Assembly (NCBI GenBank): GCA_945866285.1
Contig: CAMBHC010000120.1
Span: forward strand, 1 to 7,422
From: Candidatus Sulfopaludibacter sp. SbA3
GTDB taxonomy: Bacteria > Acidobacteriota > Vicinamibacteria > Vicinamibacterales > UBA2999
DNA length: 7,422 nt
Direction: 5' to 3'
Position numbers and translations under genes: made by a program
Shown: piece by piece, positions 1 to 6,248 of the stretch
Layout: each line of letters opens with the position of its first letter
Position numbering within the stretch: the stretch's first letter is position 1
Notes under the pieces: generated by a model
What the model was told of the DNA's origin: nothing
What the model saw: only the letters and a program-made list of their open reading frames with translations
Databases searched by the model: none

Positions 1-779
1 CGCACCACGCGGGGGTCAACCGGCACCGGCACCAGCATGTCGTCGGCCACGCGCTGTTCGAACTCGAACGGGTTGATCCGGACAAACGCCATGGTGAACG
101 GCGTCTCGAGGGTGTCGGTGCCGGCAAACAGCCGCAGCTGGCCTTTCTCTTCCTTCGGTGCCGGCTCGAACCGCAGCGTGCCATCGCCGATCAGCACCAG
201 CGCGGTCACGCCTTCAGGCGTCTCGGAAACGAAGACCTCGCCTTGCGGCAAGCGCAGCGTGAAATCGACGGCGGTCAACACCAGGTTATGCGCCGCGTAC
301 TGTTTATCCGTCTGCAGTGACAGCCGGTGCAATCCCTCGATCGAGGCCAGCCGGTCTTCACTCTGGATGCGCCACGGCTGCCGCCCAAGCGCGTCGCCCC
401 GCGCCCGGCGAATGTCGAGCCGCCAGGTGGCGATGCGGCCGCGGTTGCCGGTTTCCTGGAACACCTCGAGCACCAACCGATAGCCGTCGCCCGGCAGCGT
501 GCCCTGCAACGCCGATCGATCACGCTCTTTGACGACGACGCGGGTGATGCCCTGGGGGACCATGGCATCGAAGAACTCAAGCGCCTGGTCGCGATCCGCG
601 ACGGGCGACAACAGATCCAACCAGCGGTTGCGATCCATGGTCGAGATGGCGGTTTCCACCGCCTGCATGAAGGCCTGGAAAGACAGTTCTTCAGCGTCTT
701 GTGCCCGGGCAGGCACTTGTCCCGCAAAGGCGGGGGACGCACAGAAGACGATCGAGACAAGAAGGAAGCGAGCAAGCAT
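1..779 (-). CDS. Secreted protein of unknown function, N-terminal part only
   Basis: An uninterrupted frame starts at the ATG at 777-779 and runs off the left edge: 259 full codons, no stop. The product begins with a Sec-type signal peptide. A positive R4 is followed by a hydrophobic core FLLVSIVFCA, with likely cleavage after AFA (residue 19) or after ARA (26), so the mature protein is probably periplasmic or exported. Residues about 30-155 look like a small alpha+beta domain, with a helix SFQAFMQAVETAI, a WLDLLSP segment and a late strand PWRIQSEDRL. This is reminiscent of NTF2/SnoaL-like folds. Residues about 160-240 are beta-rich, with SETPEGVTALVLIGDG (185-200) and TPFTMAFVRINP (226-237), a style I associate with acidobacterial secreted M1-like aminopeptidases. 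The catalytic part, if any, would lie outside the window. No clear Shine-Dalgarno precedes the ATG. The start is chosen for the signal peptide. Confidence 0.75.
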   Translation of the reverse strand, partial: MLARFLLVSIVFCASPAFAGQVPARAQDAEELSFQAFMQAVETAISTMDRNRWLDLLSPVADRDQALEFFDAMVPQGITRVVVKERDRSALQGTLPGDGYRLVLEVFQETGNRGRIATWRLDIRRARGDALGRQPWRIQSEDRLASIEGLHRLSLQTDKQYAAHNLVLTAVDFTLRLPQGEVFVSETPEGVTALVLIGDGTLRFEPAPKEEKGQLRLFAGTDTLETPFTMAFVRINPFEFEQRVADDMLVPVPVDPRVV

Positions 780-796
780 AGCCGTCGTGCCAGAAG

Positions 797-816
797 GGCG
801 GCACTCCAGTACCGCC
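797..816 (-). other. Intergenic hairpin between the phosphatase gene and the secreted-protein gene
   Basis: On the minus strand GGCGGTACT and AGTGCCGCC pair over nine positions, with one T-G wobble and a two-base GG centre. The innermost pair would open to give a tetraloop. It sits in the 47-base gap just downstream of the phosphatase stop and 18 bases before the next ATG. No run of T follows (the next bases are CTTCTGG), so it does not meet the usual pattern of an intrinsic terminator. It could weaken read-through, protect an mRNA end, or be chance in GC-rich DNA. Confidence 0.35.
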
Positions 817-826
817 AAGTCGCCTC

Positions 827-2002
827 CTAGCCTACAGGAACCGTAAGACGACTTAACACCAGCACCGTGAGGTCGTCGGCCAGCCGCTGATCCCGGCGAT
901 GGCGCTCGACGGCGTCGAACACGGCGCGTCCCAAGTCACCCGCCGCCGACTGCTGGTAGGCGCCCGCATACAAGGCCAACGTGCGCTCGAGCCCGGCCTC
1001 GTCGAACGGCGTGCCATCCGGGCTTTCCGCTTCGGTCAGGCCGTCGCTGTACATCAGCAGCGCATCGCCGGGGTTGAGCTGCACTTCACCGGCCTCGTAC
1101 TCGCTGGCCTCGAACATCCCGAGCGCAATACCACCGCACATCAACCGTTCAATGGTTCCATCTTGCCGGCGGAGCAGCGGAGGTGTCTGGCCGGCGTTGA
1201 CGAACTCGAGCCGGCCGGTCGACGGGGTGTAGGACGCGAGGAACAGCGTGATGAAACGAGAGGCCGGCGCGTGCCGGCAGACCTGAAGATTGAGGCGCCT
1301 GACGAGCGCGGGTAGCGGCAAACCTTCATCAACGAGCGTGCGGAGAATCGCCAGCAGCAGCGCCATGAGCAGCGCGGCGGGGCTGGCCTTGCCGGCCACG
1401 TCACCGAGCGCCACCAGCACCGTGCCGTCGGGTTGCGGGAGGATGTCGTAGAAATCGCCGCCCACCGTGTTGGCCGGCTTGGTCAGGCCGAATGCTTCAA
1501 CGCCAGGACCTGACCAGGTGCCATCGGGCAACATCGCCTGCTGGATCTCACGCGCCACTTCCAGGTCGCGCTTCAGCGACAGGCGGTCGGCGACTTCCAG
1601 CAGCACCAGCAGGTTCATCAGCAGGAAGCCGGCGAGCAGCCACAGCGTGCCATCGGCGAACTGTGGCCCCGGCACGCGGATGTGAACGAAGAACAGCGCG
1701 ATTGGCACCGGCACGCTGATCAAGCCAAATCCGCGGAACAACTGGACCAGGCCGATCACCGAGAAGGCGAGCGACACGCCGTACATCAACCGGCGCGCCG
1801 GCGACAGGCGCATGGTGAAGGCCAGGAAGAACCCTTGCGCATACTTCACCGCCTTCTGGTACCACGGCAGCCCTTCGAGCTCCGCCGTGTTGATGCCCTT
1901 GGCGAAGAAGCGATACGCCTCCGGCGTCTCGCGCGTAAACAGCTTCCCCAACTCGTCAGAGGTGAGGTCGTGGGTGTAACGCTTTAAGAAGGCCTTCGGC
2001 AT
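827..2002 (-). CDS. Membrane-anchored SpoIIE/RsbU-type PP2C serine phosphatase
   Basis: This 391-residue protein is a metal-dependent serine/threonine phosphatase of the SpoIIE family. Relatives dephosphorylate anti-anti-sigma (STAS) proteins in partner-switching control of sigma factors. The N-terminal 65 residues are soluble, with an unrecognised TRETPEAYRFF stretch (23-33). Three hydrophobic segments follow at about 72-90, 93-108 and 117-137. An RsbU-like linker, LEVAREIQQAMLP (147-159), leads into the catalytic domain. Metal-binding acidic residues are visible in GGDFYD (D183), GDVAGK (D201), SDGLTEA (D320) and DDLTVLVL (D376/D377) near the C-terminus, so the enzyme looks active. The GKA after GDVA replaces the usual GKG, a mild oddity. 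No HATPase kinase, STAS or sigma-factor gene is nearby, so its target is unknown. It starts 18 bases after kbl, with a weak TAGAG 5 bases before the ATG. Confidence 0.92.
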   Translation of the reverse strand: MPKAFLKRYTHDLTSDELGKLFTRETPEAYRFFAKGINTAELEGLPWYQKAVKYAQGFFLAFTMRLSPARRLMYGVSLAFSVIGLVQLFRGFGLISVPVPIALFFVHIRVPGPQFADGTLWLLAGFLLMNLLVLLEVADRLSLKRDLEVAREIQQAMLPDGTWSGPGVEAFGLTKPANTVGGDFYDILPQPDGTVLVALGDVAGKASPAALLMALLLAILRTLVDEGLPLPALVRRLNLQVCRHAPASRFITLFLASYTPSTGRLEFVNAGQTPPLLRRQDGTIERLMCGGIALGMFEASEYEAGEVQLNPGDALLMYSDGLTEAESPDGTPFDEAGLERTLALYAGAYQQSAAGDLGRAVFDAVERHRRDQRLADDLTVLVLSRLTVPVG

Positions 2003-2020
2003 CAGCTCTAGACTCGGACG

Positions 2021-3205
2021 TTAGTTGATCACTCCGAGTTCCCTGCCAACCTGGGCAAACATGTCCAGAGCGTATTGCAAGTCTGCCTTGGTGTGGGTCG
2101 CGGCGACGATGGTGCGCAAGCGGGCCTTGTCGCGCGCTACGGTCGGGAAGCCAATGCTCTGGGCAAAGACGCCCTGTGCAAACAGCGCGTCCGACATCTT
2201 CGCGGCGGTCGCGGCCTGGCCGACCATCACCGGCGTGATGGGGCTTTCGCTCAGGCCGGTGTTGAACCCGAGCGACGCGAGGCCGGCCTTGAAGAAGCGC
2301 GTGTTGTCCCACAGCCGATCGATCCACTCCGGCTCGCTTTCGAGCACGTCGAGCGCAGCGATGCAGGCGGCGGTCACGGCCGGTGGATGCGAGGTGGAGA
2401 ACAGGAACGGCCGCGCGCGGTGATACAGGAAGTCGATCAGGGCGCCGCTACCGGCGACATAGCCGCCAAGCACACCGACCGCCTTCGACAACGTGCCCAC
2501 CTGGATGTCAACGCGGCCGTGGCACTTGAAGTGGTCCACCGTGCCGCTGCCGTTCGTCCCGAACACCCCGCTCGCATGCGCATCGTCCACCATCATGATC
2601 GCGCCGTATTCTTCGGCGATGGTGCACAGCTCGGGAAGCGGGCCGAGGTCGCCTTCCATGGAGAAGACCCCGTCGGTGATCAGGATCTTGCGCTGCGACG
2701 TGGGCAGGTCCTTCAGGATCTTGCGGGCGGCGTCCACGTCCTTGTGCGGAAACACCTTGATGGCGGCGCGGCTCAGGCGGCAGCCGTCGATGATGCTGGC
2801 GTGATTGAGCTCATCCGAGATGACGACATCGTCTTTCGACAGCACCGCCGACACGGTTCCGGCGTTAGCCGCGAAGCCGCTCTGGAAGACGACCACCGAT
2901 TCGACGTGCTTGAACGCGGCGAGCCGGCGCTCCAACTCCATGTGCATTTCCATGGTGCCCGAGATGGTGCGGACGGCGCCCGAGCCGACGCCGTACTTCG
3001 CGACCGCATCAAGCGCGGCCTGTTTCAGCCGGGGGTGCGTGGCGAGGCCCAGGTAGTTGTTGGAGGAGAGGTTGACGACCGACTTGTGGTCGAAGGTGCA
3101 GTGAGCGGCGGCCTCGCCTTCGAGGACGCGGAGCTTGCGGTAGAGCCCCTGTTCCTTCAGTGAGGTCAGTTCAGCATTGAGAAATGAGAGCGGATCAACA
3201 CGCAT
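2021..3205 (-). CDS. kbl: Glycine C-acetyltransferase / alpha-oxoamine synthase (Kbl type)
   Basis: This 394-residue PLP enzyme condenses or cleaves glycine plus acetyl-CoA with 2-amino-3-oxobutyrate and is normally paired with threonine dehydrogenase in threonine breakdown. Family marks are SSNNYLGLA (47-55), VGSGAVRTISGT (73-84), DELNHASIIDG with H135 (131-141), DGVFSMEGD (178-186), VDDAHASG with D207 and H210, the PLP lysine K241 in GTLSKAVG, and RPFLFSTSHPP (265-275). The length fits the family (about 390-400). The sequence reads closely like Thermus-type enzymes, some of which also accept pimeloyl substrates, so 8-amino-7-oxononanoate synthase (BioF) activity cannot be excluded. The frame stays open upstream to 4174, but that part is out of frame with the membrane-protein gene. 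The ATG at 3203-3205 gives the family N-terminus and has a weak TAGGG 5-9 bases upstream, overlapping the preceding stop codon. No tdh is in view. Confidence 0.9.
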   Translation of the reverse strand: MRVDPLSFLNAELTSLKEQGLYRKLRVLEGEAAAHCTFDHKSVVNLSSNNYLGLATHPRLKQAALDAVAKYGVGSGAVRTISGTMEMHMELERRLAAFKHVESVVVFQSGFAANAGTVSAVLSKDDVVISDELNHASIIDGCRLSRAAIKVFPHKDVDAARKILKDLPTSQRKILITDGVFSMEGDLGPLPELCTIAEEYGAIMMVDDAHASGVFGTNGSGTVDHFKCHGRVDIQVGTLSKAVGVLGGYVAGSGALIDFLYHRARPFLFSTSHPPAVTAACIAALDVLESEPEWIDRLWDNTRFFKAGLASLGFNTGLSESPITPVMVGQAATAAKMSDALFAQGVFAQSIGFPTVARDKARLRTIVAATHTKADLQYALDMFAQVGRELGVIN

Positions 3206-3210
3206 AGGCC

Positions 3211-5181
3211 CTAGCGTATCGCGTAGAGCGCGTCCCTGTCTGCGAAGGTTTGCATCAACTTTGCGCCGTGTGATTCGAGCCAGGTTCGCACGGCCGTCGC
3301 ATGTCCTCGGTTGGCAAACGCGCCGGGATGCAGCACGACATGGGTGCTGCCCGAGTCGAGCAGCGACTGCCACGACGCGGCGGGGTTGACCGTGACGTCC
3401 TTCAGGCGCGCAACCCGGGCACTGTAGCCAGGGGGAAAGCTGCCGCTGTAGCCGTTGGTGATCGGCTTCCAATGGGCAGCCGAGTAATACACGTAGCGAA
3501 TTTCCCAGGCGGCGTCGCCGAATGGGAACTCGGTAATCGCCGACCCGGCCGGGAGTGCGGCCACCGCGGCATACACCGGCGGTGCTTGTGCCATGGGATA
3601 CACCCGCGCCGGCGGCGTGGCTTCGTTCTGCGCCCAGGTCCCGTTCATCGGCAGGGGAACGGCCGCGCCCTCGATCAGGGCCAGCAACGCGATGATGGCT
3701 AGTGCGGCCGGGACTAAAGTCCCGGCCCTCCGTACGATTGCCGCGACGCCGTAGCCCGCCATCACGGCCAGGAACAGCCCTGCGATCATCGCGTAGCGCG
3801 CGGGCACCCGCACGCCGTTGAAGCCAGGGATGTACTCGTAGAGCAAACCGTACAACCCGAAGCCCGACACCGACGCGTCGCCGGCCTTCGGCAGGGGCCC
3901 CAGCGAGAGCCACATCACCAGCACCGTGGCGACGGCAAAGAACGACAGCGGTGAGCGCGCCACCTTCATCGCGGTCAGGCGCGTGCGGGGCGAGACGACC
4001 AGCAGTACGGCGGCGGCGGCCGCGAACTGCCAGAGCAACCGCTGTGGTGTGCGTGCGCGGATGGACACGCCCAGGATGTCGAGGTTGAAGCCGCCAAAGA
4101 TCACCGCGCTCACCACTGCGATGAACTGGGTGCCGACGACGAGCGCGAGCAGCGCGATCAGGGAGCGTTTCCACACCGGCTGCGTGGGGGTCAGACCCCT
4201 CGGCAATTCTTGCTCGGGGTCAGTCCCCCACACCAGTGCTGCAAGGGCCACGCTCGCCAGCAGCCATGGCACGAATCCGAGGAACGTCTCGCCTTCGCCG
4301 TGCGGGTAGTAGCGCAGCGCCTTGCCGAACAGCCACAGGCTCTCGGACGCAGTCACATACGACCAGACATTCGCTGAATACTGCACGACCTCACCGAACG
4401 GCCGTTCGAACCCGAACTGTTGCTGCGCTTGCGTGTAAGGAATCAAGAAGGGAAGTGTCAAGAGCAGGGTGCCAACAGCCGCGGCCATCAGGCCAACCCA
4501 GGTGCGAAAGCTACCAAGGGTGCCAAGGGCCCACATGCGGTGCAGAGCGAAGAGCGGTGCGAACGGCGCGAAATACAGCAAGTAGTAGCCGCACGACCAG
4601 TTTTGCATCACGAGGGCGGCCGTGCCGCCGACCAATGCCTTGTAGGAATTCGTCGTGACGAAGCGATTCAGCCCCCACAGCGCAAACGGCATCCACTGCG
4701 AGCTCATCACCTGCACGTGTGGCACCGAGGCAATGCGGTACGGAAGAAAGCCATAAATCAGTCCGGCCACGAACGCGGCGCGGCGATCGCCGGTCAGGTC
4801 GTACACCAGCAGGTACGTGCCGTACGCGGCGAGCACGAACGTCGAGATGAACAGCAGGTTGTAGCAAAGGATGATGTTGTCGGTGAGCCAGTAGATCGGA
4901 AGAATCTGCAGCACCTGTCCGAACAGGTGCTCCGATAGTGCCAGCGAGAGCGGTGCCGGATGAAAAATGTTGGCGTCCCAGAACTGCGCCCAGCTCATGC
5001 CGCCGGTCAGCAGTTGGGGCAGGTGCTCGGCGCCCCACGACAGGATCCACATATTGAGCAGCGAGTCGCCCAGGTCGCCGGGTACGTCGCGACCCAAACC
5101 GGCCGCCAGCGGCCAGGTCAGGAACAGTGAAATTACGGAATACGTAAGAAACGCGAAAAGGGAAGCAGGTCCACTTTTCAT
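3211..5181 (-). CDS. Multi-pass membrane protein, GT-C glycosyltransferase-like
   Basis: This 656-residue protein has about 12 hydrophobic segments (about 8-27, 84-127, 134-150, 182-218, 226-248, 301-318, 339-363, 381-397, 411-428 and 463-502, several holding more than one helix). A mostly soluble C-terminal domain of about 150 residues follows. After the first helix comes an acidic GDLGDSLLNMWILSW loop (35-49), placed like the catalytic Asp loop of GT-C enzymes that use polyprenyl-phosphate sugars. NIFHP (71-75), RVPARY (458-463) and an EFPFGDAAWE plus NGYSGSFPPGY region (551-586) recall large bacterial membrane glycosyltransferase-like proteins. Glycosyl transfer on the outer face of the inner membrane is an inference, since no substrate or acceptor is evident. 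The start overlaps the transporter stop as ATGA, and the stop lies 5 bases before kbl. The gene carries two in-frame palindromic elements (residues 318-333 and 486-492). Alternative: a GT-C-fold protein without transferase activity. Confidence 0.8.
   Translation of the reverse strand: MKSGPASLFAFLTYSVISLFLTWPLAAGLGRDVPGDLGDSLLNMWILSWGAEHLPQLLTGGMSWAQFWDANIFHPAPLSLALSEHLFGQVLQILPIYWLTDNIILCYNLLFISTFVLAAYGTYLLVYDLTGDRRAAFVAGLIYGFLPYRIASVPHVQVMSSQWMPFALWGLNRFVTTNSYKALVGGTAALVMQNWSCGYYLLYFAPFAPLFALHRMWALGTLGSFRTWVGLMAAAVGTLLLTLPFLIPYTQAQQQFGFERPFGEVVQYSANVWSYVTASESLWLFGKALRYYPHGEGETFLGFVPWLLASVALAALVWGTDPEQELPRGLTPTQPVWKRSLIALLALVVGTQFIAVVSAVIFGGFNLDILGVSIRARTPQRLLWQFAAAAAVLLVVSPRTRLTAMKVARSPLSFFAVATVLVMWLSLGPLPKAGDASVSGFGLYGLLYEYIPGFNGVRVPARYAMIAGLFLAVMAGYGVAAIVRRAGTLVPAALAIIALLALIEGAAVPLPMNGTWAQNEATPPARVYPMAQAPPVYAAVAALPAGSAITEFPFGDAAWEIRYVYYSAAHWKPITNGYSGSFPPGYSARVARLKDVTVNPAASWQSLLDSGSTHVVLHPGAFANRGHATAVRTWLESHGAKLMQTFADRDALYAIR
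3706..3727. repeat. GGCCGGGACT-AA-AGTCCCGGCC palindrome inside the membrane-protein gene
   Basis: This is a perfect inverted repeat with 10-base arms (3706-3715 and 3718-3727) and an AA centre. It is followed on the plus strand by CTCCGTACG. On the minus strand it is read in frame as residues A486 to A492 of the GT-C-like protein, at the start of the last membrane helix. A 10-base perfect arm is unlikely by chance in one gene and resembles dispersed GGGACT/AGTCCC palindromes that I associate with acidobacterial genomes. Whether it is a mobile repeat cannot be shown from one copy. Confidence 0.5.
4185..4230. repeat. GGGGTC-type paired palindromic element inside the membrane-protein gene
   Basis: This 46-base element has two short palindromic units around a spacer. 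GGGGTC-A-GACCCC is a perfect 6-base-arm palindrome at 4187-4199. A related imperfect copy, GGGGTCAGTCCCC, lies at 4216-4228. The outer ends TGGGGG (4185-4190) and CCCCCA (4225-4230), and the inner ACCCC (4195-4199) and GGGGT (4216-4220), also pair, so the whole unit can fold into one long hairpin. It is read through in frame by the minus-strand gene as residues about 318-333, a hydrophilic loop between two membrane helices. The form is that of REP/BIME-like dispersed elements, which in other bacteria are mobilised by REP-associated tyrosine (IS200-like) transposases. None is encoded here. Confidence 0.6.
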
Positions 5182-6248
5182 GCTTCGGTTTCAGCCAGCA
5201 CCAGCTCCTCGAATAGCACTTGGAGGATCGCCGCCGTCGGCACGGCGAGCAGCGCGCCGGGCAGACCGAGCAGCGAGCTGCCGATGATCAACGCGATGAT
5301 CACCGTGATGGCACTCAGGCCGACTTGCTGGCTCATCACTTTCGGGACGAGGAAGTTGTTCTCGACAATCTGGATGACCCAGCAGAACCCGGCCGCGGCC
5401 AGTCCCAGGCCTGGCGACACGGTAAACGCGACGGCGATTGTGGGAACAGCCGCCAGCAGCGGCCCGACCATCGGAATCATCTCGCCGATGCCCGCGATGA
5501 CCGCCAGCACGAAGAAGTACGGCACGCCCAGAATGGCCAACCCGATCGCCGACGTGGTGCCGATGATGAAGCCGAGCAGGATTTGACCACCGAGCCAGGC
5601 ACTGATCTTCACCGCCACCAGGCCGCCGACCTTGGCGACGCGCGGCCGCTGTGCCTCCGGAAACAGCCTGACAAACAGGTCGAACAGGCGCTCGGAATCC
5701 ACCAGGAAGTAGAAGGTGAGCAGCAGAATGGTCACCACGCCGAACAGGCCGCCGACAATGCCCCAGAGCGCCCCCAGCACCGTGCCGACGGCGTCAGCGC
5801 TGCCTGAGACCGGCGCGCGCTTCAAGAGCTCCACCAGCGAGGTCTCCCCGGTCATGACGCCCCATGCCGTCAGCGTCTGCTGCAGCTGCTCGAGCCGCGA
5901 TGGCAGATCGAGCCACAGCTGTCGGCCCTGTGCCACGAGGGGTGGGACAACGGCCGCCGCCAGTGCCACCAGCAGGCCGACCACCGTCCCGTAGATGGCC
6001 AGAATGGCCGCCGCGCGGGGAATGCGCCGCTTGCCGGCGAGCAGGATTCGCTTGCGCTCGATCAGCCGCACCAACGGCGCGAGTCCGATGGCGAACAACG
6101 CGCTGACGTACATCACCAGGAGATCCGAGCGGACTTGGTACAGCACCCACAGCATCACGGCGGTGAACGCCGTGAACACCACGCCGTAGCGGATCAGCGC
6201 GCGCGAATCGCTAGACGCCAAGGAACTCTCTGGTAAACGCATCCACAT
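5178..6248 (-). CDS. AI-2E family transporter (PF01594-type membrane protein)
   Basis: This 356-residue inner-membrane protein belongs to the AI-2E transporter family. Members include the AI-2 exporter TqsA, Na+/H+ antiporters and many of unknown substrate, so the cargo here is unknown. Hydrophobic segments lie at roughly 21-38, 43-60, 79-105, 156-183, 220-242, 243-275, 278-296 and 311-345, with a soluble loop at about 106-155. Family signatures are GEMIPMVGP at 255-263, NNFLVPKVMSQQVGLS at 297-312 and GSSLLGLPGALLAVP at 323-337. The ATG chosen overlaps the aminotransferase gene by 38 bases and has no clear Shine-Dalgarno. An ATG two codons later is equally possible. A TTG at codon 10 (6219-6221) is preceded by GAGAG at 6226-6230 and would cut the overlap to 11 bases and the protein to 347 residues. 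The stop overlaps the next start as ATGA, implying translational coupling. Confidence 0.93.
   Translation of the reverse strand: MWMRLPESSLASSDSRALIRYGVVFTAFTAVMLWVLYQVRSDLLVMYVSALFAIGLAPLVRLIERKRILLAGKRRIPRAAAILAIYGTVVGLLVALAAAVVPPLVAQGRQLWLDLPSRLEQLQQTLTAWGVMTGETSLVELLKRAPVSGSADAVGTVLGALWGIVGGLFGVVTILLLTFYFLVDSERLFDLFVRLFPEAQRPRVAKVGGLVAVKISAWLGGQILLGFIIGTTSAIGLAILGVPYFFVLAVIAGIGEMIPMVGPLLAAVPTIAVAFTVSPGLGLAAAGFCWVIQIVENNFLVPKVMSQQVGLSAITVIIALIIGSSLLGLPGALLAVPTAAILQVLFEELVLAETEA

Noticed and set aside
720..740. CCCGC-AAAG-GCGGG hairpin near the start of the secreted-protein gene
   Set aside because: The stem is only five bases and encodes the end of the signal peptide. Such stems are common by chance at this GC content, and no T-tract or regulatory context is present.
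275..775. Minus-strand 166-codon frame starting at TTG
   Set aside because: It is shifted by one base from the frame that starts at 779, is Arg/Ser rich, and lacks the signal peptide and regular secondary-structure pattern seen in the chosen frame.
2075..3163. Plus-strand 362-codon open frame opposite kbl
   Set aside because: It is a mirror frame of a GC-rich gene: its composition is dominated by Arg, Ala, Gly, Val, Asp and His, it has no recognisable motif, and it lies wholly within a strongly supported gene.
3206..4174. Upstream extension of the kbl reading frame, giving an apparent 717-residue protein
   Set aside because: The added 323 codons are rich in arginine, glycine and histidine without domain character and lie in a shifted frame over the well-formed membrane-protein gene. 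The Kbl family N-terminus begins at the ATG at 3203-3205.
5220..5807. Plus-strand 195-codon frame opposite the AI-2E transporter
   Set aside because: The product is almost entirely Asp, Gln, Arg, His and Ala, the typical antisense image of hydrophobic membrane-protein codons.
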